Below are positions 33,301-44,901 of a stretch of DNA of 64,000 bases, piece by piece. Source of the DNA: Hygrocybe punicea. Taxonomy: Eukaryota; Basidiomycota; Agaricomycetes; Agaricales; Hygrophoraceae. The notes below the pieces were generated by a model, which made no database searches, was not told the DNA's origin, and worked only from the letters and a program-made list of their open reading frames with translations. Both the position numbers and the translations under genes were made by a program. Location of the stretch: the NCBI GenBank assembly GCA_963556145.1, contig OY744461.1, forward strand, positions 6,954,891-7,018,890, given 5' to 3'. Numbering within the stretch: the first letter of the stretch is position 1; each line of letters opens with the position of its first letter.

Positions 33301-34491
33301 ATGCTAGATGAAACAGCAGGAGTTTGGTCAACCAGTTCCGACGAAAAGTACTTGCATCTTCCTGGCGCCATAATGGCACACTTGGATCAATGAATGTGTG
33401 AATGACGTTCAAGGCAATGATCCCACACGACCCGCTGTCTTTCCCTTGTTCCGGCATGGGAAGTACCTTTTCTGTCGATCGGCCTTGGGTGTCGGTGATG
33501 TTGGCCAAAAACCACTGCAGTTTTGCCAGTGCAGTTTCATTGGCTGCCCAGCGAAGCATATCGCCCTGATAGACAACAAGTTCCTTCATCGAAACGATAC
33601 AAGGTGCCCAGTGCACACCTTTCTTGTTGAAAATATACGCCATATAGTCGGGAAGATCGGCAAGCAAGGAGTCTCGGAGTTCCTTCAACGTCTTGGATAG
33701 ACGTTTCGCATTGTACGCGTTAGTGAGTTGCGTGTCGAATATGGACGGAAGGATCAATGAGATTGGGCAATTCATTTGTTCCGAATTGGGCGACTGAAGT
33801 TCGAGTGCGATGAGATGGCTACACACGTCAAGAACGCGCTCCCCAAGCCAGTTGTCATTGAGGAGCTCGTGCAATGCACACAACTGTGGAACATCTATAT
33901 CAATGGGAAAGCCATTGAGCTCGGCATCAGCTTTGCATTGAAGCAATGCCTCGAAAGTGTCAGGATCCAATAATTGGTGTTCACGAATAGTTCCAATGAT
34001 ATCCGACAATTTGGAGGTGCGGTTACGGAATAACAGTGCATTGGACCATGGCCGAGTGGTGCGAAAATGAACTGTATGGACAACGCCTGTATCCCAAACT
34101 GGGTCAACACATGGATAGCATGTGAGGCGGAGAACTTGCCTTGAACCTCAACAACAACGGCTCGGTAACCTTGAGAAAACCTTTCCGGCTGGTTGCCAAG
34201 AAACTTTCGGATGTCTTTCAGAGAAGGGAACAAGTGGCTTGGGAAATGGTCGGCTGCAGGGGTTGTCTGAGACCAACCGATGAGACGAAGGCTGTTGTCA
34301 GGCAGAATAGCGGGGAACTTTGCTAGAAGGTCAAATGATTCCTGGATGGTGAGTGTTGCCAGAGCATCTGAGGAAAAAGGAACATCAGCAGTAGACGACT
34401 CGTATGCTGTAAAACCAGTAGATGAACCAAGCGAAGGAAAGACAAGGAAGTCTGAGCCATCCGAGTCCTCACTTGCGTCCCCGCCGCCCAT
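30339..34491 (-). CDS. MULE transposase with N-terminal Ulp1-like protease domain
   Basis: A multi-exon gene starting at ATG 34491 (MGGGDASEDSDGSDF). The N-terminal part is a Ulp1/C48-like cysteine protease: WLGERVLDVCSHLIALEL, the catalytic HW pair in VHWAPCIV (near 33608) and the Cys box QGKDSGSCGIIALNV (near 33428). A GT...AG intron (33284-33229, ending CCAATAG) joins VDK in phase to PPPDGLARPEPAED, leading into a FAR1-type DNA-binding region (VHFVYEYERRHGYQW ... CSCTARV ... LAHNHPA; intron near 32848-32807). The MULE transposase core follows (DRVFFSDADLGLDLAI, then CxxH in RCLNHLDGN), then a SWIM finger (CDCMMV...IPCRH, near 31030), a TKGRPRKKR hook and a CCHC knuckle (CSKCGSYGHYATTC), with stop TAG at 30339. 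Some exon borders (31100-31600, 34010-34100) are uncertain. The fusion into one gene is inferred from the in-phase intron; two genes remain possible. Confidence 0.82.
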
Positions 34492-34913
34492 GACTTTGGG
34501 AATGCTCGACAGGGGTACAGACGGACACCCAATGGACCTAATATATGCCTGGCTGCATCTGCGAGCTCTCGCTGGCCAAGAGAGAACTGCGCTAGATCGA
34601 AAGAGGGCTACTTGATCTGAGTCGAAATCTGCATTCCCCGAGATTGAGCATCAGTACAGCCCCTAAAGTAAGATCGGCAGCACCATCAGCATTGACCCAA
34701 TCCAACGACATTCACAGCGTAGAAATAGTGCCTTGAGATCCAGCACTCCAATATGCTTTTCACACTGGTCAGAAATTTGATGCGTACCTGACAGCTATTG
34801 TTCATCCATCCGGATCTAATAGGCACACGCAAAATTGTTCCAGTCTTGATCCGATTCGATTGTGTTCATGAGGGGACTGGGGCAGAACGGGCAAGGGCAA
34901 ACACCCAATATTC

Positions 34914-34968
34914 ACCTCACGAACATCAGACGCACGTCAATTGACGTGGCCATTTGTGTTCGTGAGGT
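34914..34968. repeat. 55-bp palindrome motif, copy 3 (inside the MULE)
   Basis: Arms ACCTCACGAAC / GTTCGTGAGGT and core CGTCAATTGACG, one of the best-preserved members. The only copy seen outside hAT-type elements. Confidence 0.9.
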
Positions 34969-35278
34969 GACTGGGATGAGGCATTTGCTAAGCCACGGCT
35001 TTTGGCTGTGGGTAGAGAACAAGGGGCCGAGGGGGTCCGTGAGCGAGATGATGGGGCCGTGATCCCACAACCTCGCCGTAAAGGTCAGGAACCTTGTTGC
35101 GAAGGATTTCGAGATTTTCTGTGTCAGCGGAGGATGAAAAATGATGGCATCGCAAGGGGAAAGCAGAGGCACTTAGCTGATTGTTCCTTTTCTCTGAAAA
35201 TGTACGGCAGCCACGCCCTTCAACCTTCCCGCGCTGTCGCGGTGGTGGGTTATCGGGTCCAGGTTTGAGGAGGGGTGA

Positions 35279-35338
35279 ACTAGAGAGCAGGGATTCAGAA
35301 GAGAGGGAGTTTTGCTGGGCGGTGCGGGATATGCATGA
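35279..35338. repeat. Direct repeat flanking the MULE hypothetical gene (left)
   Basis: ACTAGAGAGCAGGGATTCAG and the following ~40 bp recur at 36269-36327 with a 2-bp difference. GGAAGTCCAGGT follows both. Confidence 0.9.
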
Positions 35339-35346
35339 TAGGTTCA

Positions 35347-35943
35347 TCAGTGGAAGTCCAGGTTGACTACATTTGGGTGTGGAAGAAAGAAGAACTTGCT
35401 TTGGAGCATCGCGGGGTTGGTGGGGGCATAAGGTGTTCCATAGGGGTACGCGGAAACCCTCTCCCCGATAGGTGGTGACACCTTGAAGTTCTCGTTTGCG
35501 AGAACGAAGCAGCCATTTGCGCCAAACGTACCGGTAGGTTCATCGATGAAGCTCGCCATGTGAATCGTGCGATCCCCATCTGAAGATTCGGTCGACGAAG
35601 GAGAAAAAGTCAGTGTTGGTGTCGCCACATTGTTTGGACTTGAGCCGAATTGTTCCGCATTCACCGGAGTATATATCGGGGGGCCGGTCATCATTGTCGT
35701 ACGCATCGGTGTCGTGGTCGTCATCGTGTCATATCCCGTTGACGGTGCTTCGAGGGGAGGTTCTCTTGGTTTCAGGGATTGAGAGTATTGCATCGTCATA
35801 GACGATGGTATCTGTTCCGCTAATCCGCTCGCTGGAAGCGTCGCACGACGTGCGAGGCCTCTCACGCTGAGCGTGGTTGAAGACAGAAGGTCAATGATAT
35901 GCGGTTCCGTCTGTAGTCTCTTCGTCAATTTGGAAACCGCCAT
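35347..35943 (-). CDS. Hypothetical protein within the MULE
   Basis: An open frame of 198 residues starting at ATG 35943 (MAVSKLTKRLQTEPHI), Ser/Thr/Pro-rich, with SSPNNVATPTLTFSPSS and ending FFLPHPNVVNLDFH. Not recognised: no signal peptide, membrane segment or catalytic motif. It may be a captured host fragment or a second MULE gene. It lies between two near-identical ~60-bp direct repeats (35279-35338 and 36269-36327), which may mark a duplication or capture. A frame immediately upstream (36266-35943) could be a 5' exon. Confidence that it is expressed is low. Confidence 0.4.
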   Translation of the reverse strand: MAVSKLTKRLQTEPHIIDLLSSTTLSVRGLARRATLPASGLAEQIPSSMTMQYSQSLKPREPPLEAPSTGYDTMTTTTPMRTTMMTGPPIYTPVNAEQFGSSPNNVATPTLTFSPSSTESSDGDRTIHMASFIDEPTGTFGANGCFVLANENFKVSPPIGERVSAYPYGTPYAPTNPAMLQSKFFFLPHPNVVNLDFH

Positions 35944-36268
35944 CAGATCGCTGTCACTGTGACATCTGACGACAGTCCGTATGATGACGTTCGGTGCTGA
36001 TGTGGAGGCCGCTGGCGATGGTAGTGGTGTTTTTCCAACCCAAAGCTGCCACTCAAGAGCATCGCCCAGGGCCCGCTCGCATCGTCCGATTTCGATGTGG
36101 TAGAGAGGGGTAAAGAGGAGGCAGAAGATGCTGGGGTATTCAAGTAAGACACGGGAGGCGAGTGAGAGGGGAGAGAAGCAGGCAGAGCACTATAGGGTTG
36201 CCAGCGGACCCTGGTGCGAGTGGCGGGGGGAGCCCTATGGGCGAGAGAGTGGGAGAATGCGTGCATGT

Positions 36269-36327
36269 ACTAGAGAGCAGGGATTCAGAAGAGAGAGTTT
36301 TGCTGGGCGGTGCGGGATATGCATAAA
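36269..36327. repeat. Direct repeat flanking the MULE hypothetical gene (right)
   Basis: Partner of 35279-35338, in the same orientation. Confidence 0.9.
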
Positions 36328-36423
36328 AGGATCATTGTGAGTTGTCGAGTCAGCGGAAGTCCAGGTCGAATGACTTGGATGATCCGGTACTTGAAAAAGA
36401 CTTTGTGGGCCCAGGACAGCGAG

Positions 36424-39400
36424 TAGGGTATAACATGGGTTCGGGTTTACCCGAGGGTTCCCTATAATGGGTGCCGCAGTTCCGGGTATGGGTTGCCGAT
36501 TCAGCACCCCAGGCAATACCGTACCCGAAATCGCGGTTCTCCGGGTTTCACGGGTTCCCACGCCCGACTTCGACAATTCCCCGTGTTTCATTGCTCTCCG
36601 TTGATGGGTCCAATTCATTCAGCATCGTCGACCATGCTGCCCTCCCACTTCTCGAAATCCCGTCTGCAAATCCCGTTCAGTATTCGCTTCGATGTTGTTA
36701 GTCGTTGCAACACACTCATGGATCCATCGGGCAGTATTTTTTTTGATCTGCGGATCAGTCCAATCTCTGTGCGTATAAAGTCTCCTCCTTTTTCTCTCTC
36801 CCATATCTCTTACCCACCATGCCCACCGCCAAAAAGACCCCTTCCGAATCCACGTCTGCTAAACGCGCTCAAAAGAGTGTTACTACTACTTCGCTTCACA
36901 GGACTCCCTCAACTCACTCGATCTTGTCTACCACATCCCAGCCTCCCGATGATCCGATCGAGGTCGATTCCGATACTGAGAAGTCTGACAGTGAGAAGCC
37001 CGATAGCCCGGAAGAAGAACTCGGTAAGTGCTCACCTTCTGCTGATTAGAGTCTTACGAGCTTCGGATTCAGCTAAAGCAAAACTAACATGGCGCTCGCC
37101 AATCTATCAATTCTTCAAAACCGATGTCACCATCAAATACGACGACCAGAAACGTCTCTACCATTGGTTCCGCTGCGCAGCCCGGGTCTGTAAAGATGGT
37201 GGAGGCGTACGGCGTTATCAGGACAAGAAGGACAAGTCCTCCACCGGAAACCTCAGACATCACGCCGAAAGGTGCTGGGGTCTAGAGGCTGTCCAGAATG
37301 TTTCCACTCTGGGTGCAAAGGAAACGTCCTCGAATGGTTCCATCTTCGCCTCGTTTGCCAGACAAGGCCAGAAGCCTGTGAACGTCTCTCATCGCTCTCA
37401 CACGAATGCTGAAGCACGGTACGTTATATTTGTGGCATATGGGTATCTAACAATTTCCTCTTTAGTGCTCATCTCGTCAAGTGGGTCACGGAGAGCAGGC
37501 GTCCTGCAAACATTGTGAACGACCCTGAACTCCAGGAACTCCTTACGGCTGGTCGACCCAAGCTCGAGCTTCCCTCACCGATCACTGTCGCACGCGATGT
37601 CAAGGCTGCTTTCGAGAGGTGCAAAGATCGCGTTGCCAAATTACTACAGGTAAAACATCCGTTCAGACATATCGCAGCTCACGAATTTCTCAAACAGGAC
37701 CACCCTGGACGCTTGCATTTTGCCACCGATGCCTGGACGTCACCGAATCACCGTGCTTTCGTTGCGTGGACCGTCCACCTTGAGCATCAAGGCCACATGC
37801 TCGGATTTCTGTTGGACACCGTCGAGGTGCCTGAGTCTCACACTGGAGCGACATTGGCACGGGAATTCCACAATATGTTGGTTTGTTTTGGGTTGGAGAA
37901 CAAAGTACGAGCAATAGATGAACTTTCTGCTAACCCGCTGATTTATCATTGCTAGATCCTGACATTCAACGGCGACAATGCCTCCTGCAACGACAAGCAG
38001 ACCACCTGTCTTGCTGCCAAAGCCAACTCTTTCGAGGAGTACAATCGAGTTCGCTGTTTTAACCATACAGTGCAACTTTCGGCCAAAACACTCATCAAAC
38101 CTTTCAACGCGGGCCTGGGTGCCGCATCGCCTCTGGCTTCTGATGAGGAGGGTGAAGATGTTGATGTTCTTGATGTCTACGCAGCCGTGAATGAGGACGA
38201 GGAAGGAGAATCTGATGAAATCCGCGAAGACGAAGACGATGATGGGGTGGATGAGTTGCAGGAATTGACTGAGCGCGAGCGTGAACAGTTGTTGGAGGAC
38301 ACGGCTGCAGTCCGTGAAACCGTTACCAAGGTATGTTACCTGCATTTCCAACAAGGACATCACTAACGCCCAGCAGATCCGGAACCTGTCCTTCGCTATC
38401 ATTCATTCAACTACCATCGCTCTTCCGGCCTGGCGATCCATCTGCACCGCCAAAGGGCTCAAACCCAATCTCATTCCACGTGATGTCGTCACACGCTGGA
38501 ACTCGACATATGATATGATGTGCTTTGCCCTGAGGTATCGCATTGCCATTGACGCTATCACTGCCGACAAGGCACTTAAGCTGCGCAAATATGAGCTTGT
38601 GGACGATGATTGGGCAATCATTCAGGATCTTGTGGCCGTCCTCGAGGTGAGGCATTTATCTTATCTATGTAGCGATGTACTCTAATGGTATACAGCTTTA
38701 CAAAAAGGCGACAATATTCTTCTCAAGTGATGTAGCTAGCATTGCTGCTGTGATTCCGGCCATAGACAAGCTCGAAAGTAATCTCAATGCACACACGGGG
38801 AAAACATACCATCCGGCAATCCTCGCTGCCATGAAGTTGGCTCGCAAGAAGATCAATCGGTACTACTCTCTCACAGATCTTTCCAGCGTCTACAGGATCT
38901 CTATGGGTGAGTGTTTGGCCTGTTTCTTTACTGCTGACTACAATTTCCTTCTCAGTGCTTCATCCTGGTCTAAAGCTCGAGTATTTCCGTCAGCAAGAGT
39001 GGGAGGAGGAGTGGATCGAGACTGCCAAAAACTTAGTTCGAGACGAGTTCAACCGCAATTATTTGAAGAACGTTGGTGATCCCAACTCGGCATCCGAGAC
39101 CGGTGATGTATGTTTGTCACCATTTTATCGGTCAAGGCTAATGTGTGACGATGTCAGGGCTCTGGCGGTGATAACGATTTCAGCAATATCTCTGTTAAGA
39201 ATGTCGCAAGGGCTCGGGATGAGTATGAGGAATACTTGCGTCATCCGGTTGAGAATGTCAAAGACCCACTTGCATGGTGGTATGACAATCGTTTCATTTA
39301 CCCTAACTTATCTAGGATGGCTCTCGACTATCTCAGCGCCCCTGCCACATCAACAGCGGTTGAGCGAGTTTTTTCACAGGGTCGTGGTCTTCTCAATTTC

Positions 39401-39783
39401 ACGCGAAACCGACTCACCCCTGCATCCATTCGTGCTAACCTCTGCCTCAGCGACTGGTGCCGCAAAGGCCTTGTGGAGATGGCGGATCTACTGGCAGCAG
39501 TCAGGGAGAAGAAGAGGAAACGGGCTGAGTCTGATGTTGAAGAGACCGAAGAACCCCCCCCCGTAGCATAGATATATTGTCCCGCCCCCCGTCTTGCAAT
39601 GAAAACCCGCGGTAATGTCTGCAGTTACCGAGTTTGATGCGGTTACCGAATTGGAACCGGTTACCTTGAGAACCCATGCTAAACGGGTAAGGTTCGGGTT
39701 GAGACCCGTTCCGGGTGCGGTTTCAAAGGGTTCGGGTCCGGTGTTCTAAAAAGTGACCCGGGGGTTACCCGTGTTATACCCTA
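36424..39783 (+). mobile_element. Complete autonomous hAT transposon (3360 bp)
   Basis: Ends TAGGGTATAACATGGGT and, read inward from the right, TAGGGTATAACACGGGT. It is flanked by perfect 8-bp target duplications ACAGCGAG (36416-36423 and 39784-39791). Subterminal regions are rich in GGGT/ACCC motifs. It encodes one complete transposase. With intact ends, target duplication and gene it may be mobile. It is nested in the MULE. Confidence 0.96.
36819..39571 (+). CDS. hAT-family transposase (BED finger, RNase H fold, dimerisation domain)
   Basis: Cut-and-paste transposase of the surrounding hAT element. Splice sites give nine exons: 36819-37023, 37073-37418, 37466-37649, 37698-37904, 37956-38330, 38377-38646, 38696-38906, 38956-39107 and 39158-39571; all junctions I checked are in phase. 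Domains in order: Ser/Lys-rich N-terminus; BED-type finger (WFRCAARVC ... NLRHHAERC); the first catalytic region with FATDAWTSPNHRAF; the second with TFNGDNASCND and RCFNHTVQLSAK; an acidic insert (GEDVDVLDVY...); RDVVTRWNSTYDM; and the C-terminal hAT dimerisation segment with YLSAPATSTAVERVFSQG. The tail is basic (REKKRKRAES), likely a nuclear signal. No stop or frameshift was seen, so it appears functional. Confidence 0.93.
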
Positions 39784-40199
39784 ACAGCGAGTGGGTGTTG
39801 GTTTGCTGCAGAATCAGAAAGCTGAGGGCCAAGGTGAGAATTGACGGGTTGAACTGGGAGCGGTTGCCAGCTTCTGGGTCGCCACCATCGCCGTCCTGGT
39901 TTCGTATCCTCGCAGCCGTAGGTCATCACCAGCACTGTTGCCAAGCCAGCCCCTTGGTGGGCACCATGTTGACGTCGTCGTTGTTGATGTGCTACCCCGT
40001 ACCCGACCTTTAGGCAAAACCGCGGGTTAACCCGAACGTGCCTAGCCTTTTGTACAGCTGCATGTGATAAGATTCCAGATATGATATGAGATTGAGATCG
40101 GTGGGGGCACCATGACATCGAAAGCGCCCCCAATCTCCGATTGTGCCTGGATGACTAAGTGGCTCCCCGGGGTGCCAAATAGAATAAGCCTATATAGAA

Positions 40200-40483
40200 T
40201 GTCAGGAAAGACATGTAAATATCCCCCAGATGTTGGAGCAAGTGAGAAATAAATATCCCACCCCATCTCGGCCGAGGGGTGACCAAACAGGTAGTAGGTA
40301 GTACTACTTCCACTTAGGTAGTAGTAGTAGTACTCAGTCGCTTACTTAGTAATTGGTAATTCACACTCGGAGTGGCCAAACTTTTTTGAAATGTGTTATG
40401 ACATACAAAAAATCTATTTACGGCTTCGTCTCCTTTTGGGTGGGCTAATCTCTGGTGCATACATGACTCTTGTCTTGATTTTG
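40200..40483. other. Junction between MULE and second MULE-like element
   Basis: Contains one unit of the 44-bp minisatellite family 2 (ATCCCACCCCATCTCGGCC, about 40255-40273), then GTAGTAGTAG-rich sequence. The same minisatellite resumes at about 45805, suggesting that the intervening element split one array. Confidence 0.55.
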
Positions 40484-43400
40484 CTACAAGAAAAGGCTTA
40501 GCATTGATTGAGTTAGGCTATGTGGAACGTACCGGTGCCCATGCCCCTTGGGAGGTGACACCACTGCCAGATCCACATTTGGGTCGTTGCCATTGTCTAC
40601 GATTGCGTCCATGTTCGCAGTGCCATTGTGTTCAGATTTGGCATCTGATTCCGGAGGTCCCGCCACTGAGTCCTGTCTGGAAGATCTGGCTTCTGGTGTT
40701 GCATCAGGTGGAGGGGTCGCGGCCTTATTGAATATGCGCCCAAGAATGCTGAGGGTGTCATTGTCTCCGTCGTTGTCTCTGTCGAAATCGTCGTCATTGT
40801 CGTTGTCCTTGCTCGTTTCGTCTACATGTAAAAATTGAGTGAGCACATACAAGTGAAATTAAATGTTCAGGTACCTGTCTCCCTGGTGGCTGAGTTGTAC
40901 ACATCCTCGGGATCTGGATGATACTGCAAGCCTCGCTTGGCGCCCTTCTGTTGTGACCGGTATGATGCGCCAGACGCTTTCAGCGCGGCCAGTTGATTCT
41001 TCAATGCCTTCGTTTTCTCGGCTGACTGCTTCCGATTTGCCAATTCAGCCTCCAACTCGGCCCTGATCGTGTCGTATTGAGCGATTGCTGTATGTCGAGC
41101 CGCTGCTTGACGTATCTTGCTCTCTTTACGGAGCCGGTTCTTGTGAAGCCATTTGGATTCCGAGTTGAGCCAATTGGGCAGAATCCCGGTATCATTAGCT
41201 TGTTGTATCTTCTCACGAATGGTTTCATCGAATCGTTTGGCACTACAAAAACATGAGATGTGAGCTAAATGGCTGAAAAGATTAAGATACATACGCTATG
41301 ACAGCTTCTAACAACAGTAGGTTGACTCCGGTGTTCTGATTTGTGAGTGGGTGAGAACTCTCATTGAGATTCGTGCTACTGGGCAGCAAGTCCCATCGGT
41401 CGCTTGGTATCCTTGTGAAATTCTTGTTGATAGACGCCCAAAACCAAGAACAGCGTGAGTCTTTGTCTTTGATCCAATCTGATATGCTCGATGTTAGTAC
41501 ACTCGGCGATGGAACACATATACTCACCTTGAAGCTCCTTGGCCTTGTGTGCCTGACACCATCCCTCAAATGCCATCAACTCCTCTTGTGTTTCAAGGAA
41601 TCTTGAGGCATGAACGCGGTCAAAGTCGGCTTGGTTCAGGTATGGGCGCAATTTCTCTTGATTCCTAGTCAAGTTGGATCAGTGAGCGGCATGGTAACGA
41701 GAAGTGAAGACTAGGTTACCGGTCAATGTGAACATAACAGAGACGTAAAATATAGGTTACCATTACCAGCGGATCCATTTCTGTGACTCCTGTTGTCTCA
41801 GGTCGGTTTCGGGTCATCAAATAATCTCCCAGGCCTTCTGCCTGTGCCCTGCAACCATCCAATATGATGCCTTCAAGTCCGTGGCTGTCTAAGAACCGTA
41901 ATCCTACAACTTTTTTTGTGACCCGCTCAAAGGTGTCGAAAAGAGCTTTCCACAGCATACCATATGCAACATGAGTCTCGTGTTGGCTGTAGAGACGAGC
42001 GATTGTAGTACCTAGTGTAGAATGATGTTAAAAGTTGGCCTAAAGTCATGAGATGGTCACGTACGCATGTTTAGTGGACGATTCCAAACTACTATCTCCC
42101 ATTCTTTCCAGGAGCCATGTACGCACTTGTACGTGTCATCAGCCAGCAATGCGTTTGTTGAATGTACAAGATTTGCCAGGTATGGCAGCATTGCGCATAC
42201 CATGTCAACACCATTGACAGTGTGTATTTCGTGAATGTATTGATCTTCCACTGGCAACTGCGATTCAGATCGGCTTGCATTGATTACACCTTCAATTCCG
42301 GTACCAAATGGAGTGACTTTGGCCTTCATTCGTGCGAGGATAGCACGTCGTTTTCGATTGTTACCTAGGGCCACATCGATATGGGAGGGACTCTGGTTCT
42401 CAAAGACAGCACGCGTTGTTGCAGCTGAAGGACATCACTCAGATGAGAATCTTCCATTCTATTACAACCAAACTACATACCCCGATCTATTTTTCCTACT
42501 GTCGCACCTGTAACACCGAATGCTTCAATCGCCTGCTCATACAGATGCACACCCTCTTTCATGACTTTGTCAGCAGCAATGATGGGATGGCTGTGACCAT
42601 TTTTGAGTACAATGACGCCACGCAGCTGCTTGCGATCGATAGGCGAGTAGATCGTGACACGTGTAGAGCAGGGGTGAGGCACCATCTTGCCTTTGGTGAT
42701 CACCCCATCTTTGATGTGGGTGTATTCTGCGAACAAGCCAAGTCAAAGAACAGCTTGAAGATCATAGCGTGATCACTTACCGCAACCATCTTTATATTTT
42801 GCACCTGACCTACACGAGCGCATGTTGACGCATCCTTGAGCAATTGCGACGTCATGGAGAGCGTGCTTGAACGCGCCATTGTTCTGCATCACTTTCAAGA
42901 GTATCTTTTCGTCAACAGACAGTGGGATCCCAGTGAAGCGGTGGCCGTTGATGTTGTCTCCCAGATGATACCCAGCACATCCAACAAAGTAGGCCTTTCC
43001 ATCGGGTGAGATCTGTTGATAGGCTGATTATCGACTCAGTATTTTGAAGAAAAGGTTACATACCTGCTTGAATTTGCGCATGACAGGCCCTCCATTACAA
43101 ACTGCATCTCCTCGAATGAATCGACATTGGATGGACTGGATCTCGTTATAGAACCTGTTTGAAGGTGATTGTACATTAGCACTTGTTGTATAATGCTTGA
43201 AAACTTACTGGGCCACTCTGTATTCCATGGACGACTGCTCCAACTCATTGAGATCGCGCTCCGCGTTGATGATTGCCTTCTGTGCTTCAAGATTGACCTG
43301 AAAGCGTTCACAAGGGAGTATATCTTCTCGGAGTTGGTCGCATGCGTAGAAACCGTTGCATTGCAAGATCGTGGCTTGACACAGGATGACGTCGGGTCCG

Positions 43401-44007
43401 AGGCAGAGAACCTTGGTTGCTTTCTTCGGATTTGTGGAGCCGCCAGTGACGGTAACCCATGCCTCTTGATCCTGCTCACCATTGTGTCAGCAAACGTTCC
43501 AGAATGAGTGAAGGAACGTACATAGGCCCAGAAAATTTGAGCAATTGAGAGGATCTCACCCTTTTGGTTGACGTAACTGCCCTCTGGCTTCCTTGACACA
43601 TCGAGGACTGTTGCAAAGGACTTTCCAGGTTGCGGGACCTCCCAATACTTGGGGGGAGTTGTAGCTATTCGTAATTCGTCCACTTTCACCTCGCGTGTCA
43701 CGAAAATCGGAGTATCGTTATTGTTAGTATCCGAGTCATCAATCTCGATGACTTCCTGCTGGATGTTGGTCTCACTGACTTCTTGCTTGATCTTTGGCGT
43801 GCCAACTTCCTGCTTGATCTTGGACTCGACGACTTCCTGCTTGATGGTACCTGTGGCTTTACTGTCCCAAGCAAGCCCCAGCTTCCGCTTCTTGAGGGGC
43901 ACGATAACGTGTCTGGGGACTGCGACGTCATTGTCCGAACTAATCTCCACCAGATCGTCATCTGAATCCACAAGAACGGCATGTTTTTTGGATTTTTGGG
44001 GCGTATC

Positions 44008-44901
44008 TAAGGCCCTCCACGGGTAGGGGTAAACCCGCGGTTATTCCCAAAAGGGTAACGCGGGTTCGGGTACGGTGTCCCGATTTGGACACCGTGCCCA
44101 AACCGCACCCTTCACCCGCGGTATGCGGGTGGCCGCGGGTGGCTGCGGTTGTGCGAGTTGGCCTCCGGGTTGGCCTCCCAAGACCCAGTAAGTACTTAGT
44201 TTTCTGTTATTTTACTACTACTAATTTATTTTATTTTACTTCCTAGATATTTCATATACAAACCAACTCGAAAATGAACAACAACGAACAACAACAACAA
44301 CGAATGACAACAACAACGAATGACAACAACAACGAACGCGAGCTCAGCAAGGCAAACAACGGAACAAGGCCGGGAGGGTGGTGCGCCCACCGAACGGCCC
44401 AGGTATGTGCCCCCATTCTAGCCTCCAAGACGTTTGCTAACGCCAGCCAACAACCACGGCTCCCAACCGCGCCTCACAACAACCACGGCACACCAACCAC
44501 GCCTCGCGGACACACGTCAACGTGTGTTCGCGAGGTCTCCAGCCACAGAAGACACAAGGACCTCGCAAACACGCGCAGACGCGTCGACTTGCGCGTAGGG
44601 CTCACGCGGCATCCCCACCCCTCGCAAACGAGGTTGAACGAGGTTACCCCCGAGCACGGAGCCCACCAGAGACCCCCCCGTTTACCTCGCGAGGGTGACG
44701 ACGACGTCAATTGACGTCCGTCTGGCCCGCGCGAGGTATGGGGCTCCCAGGTGCCCGCGGTGTACCAAGTACCCGCCGTCTACTGCCGTACCCGCCTCTA
44801 GCGGGTACGGTATGTACCCGTTATCCGAACGGGTGCGGGTACAGCGGGTACGGGTGCGGTGTCCGGAAATCGGACCCGCGGTATACCCATGGAGGGCCTT
44901 A
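44008..44901. mobile_element. Non-autonomous hAT-type element, family B (894 bp)
   Basis: Ends TAAGGCCCTCCACGGGTA and, in reverse at the right, TAAGGCCCTCCATGGGTA. Flanked by perfect 8-bp target duplications GGCGTATC (44000-44007 and 44902-44909). GGGTA/ACCCG motifs fill both subterminal regions. It has no transposase. Inside are CAACAACAACGAA repeats, the GTGGTGCGCCCACC motif (44387), one full 54-bp palindrome (44684) and shorter variants (44501-44536, about 44562-44600). It is CpG-rich, hence probably young. A CpG-depleted relative is at 51646-52445. Confidence 0.93.
44684..44737. repeat. 54-bp palindrome motif, copy 4
   Basis: Arms ACCTCGCGAGG / CCGCGCGAGGT and core ACGTCAATTGACGT. Confidence 0.9.

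Larger units (their letters stand above)
34492..35346. other. MULE internal non-coding region
   Basis: Likely promoter of the transposase. It contains one 55-bp palindrome (34914-34968) preceded by a half-copy (GTGTTCATGAGG, about 34862). No gene recognised. Confidence 0.5.
28371..40190. mobile_element. Complete Mutator-like element (MULE), 11.8 kb, with nested hAT
   Basis: The left end starts GGCTTATTCTATTTGGCACC and continues CCGGGGAGCCGCTTAGTCA. The right end is its reverse complement over about 40 bp with a single mismatch (40152-40190). Both ends are flanked by TATATAGAA (28362-28370 and 40191-40199), a perfect 9-bp target duplication typical of Mutator-like elements. It encodes a MULE transposase (30339-34491) and one further possible gene (35347-35943). 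The left subterminal region holds a long tandem repeat array. A complete hAT element (36424-39783) is nested inside, so the MULE alone was about 8.45 kb. The perfect target duplication implies a recent insertion. Confidence 0.92.
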
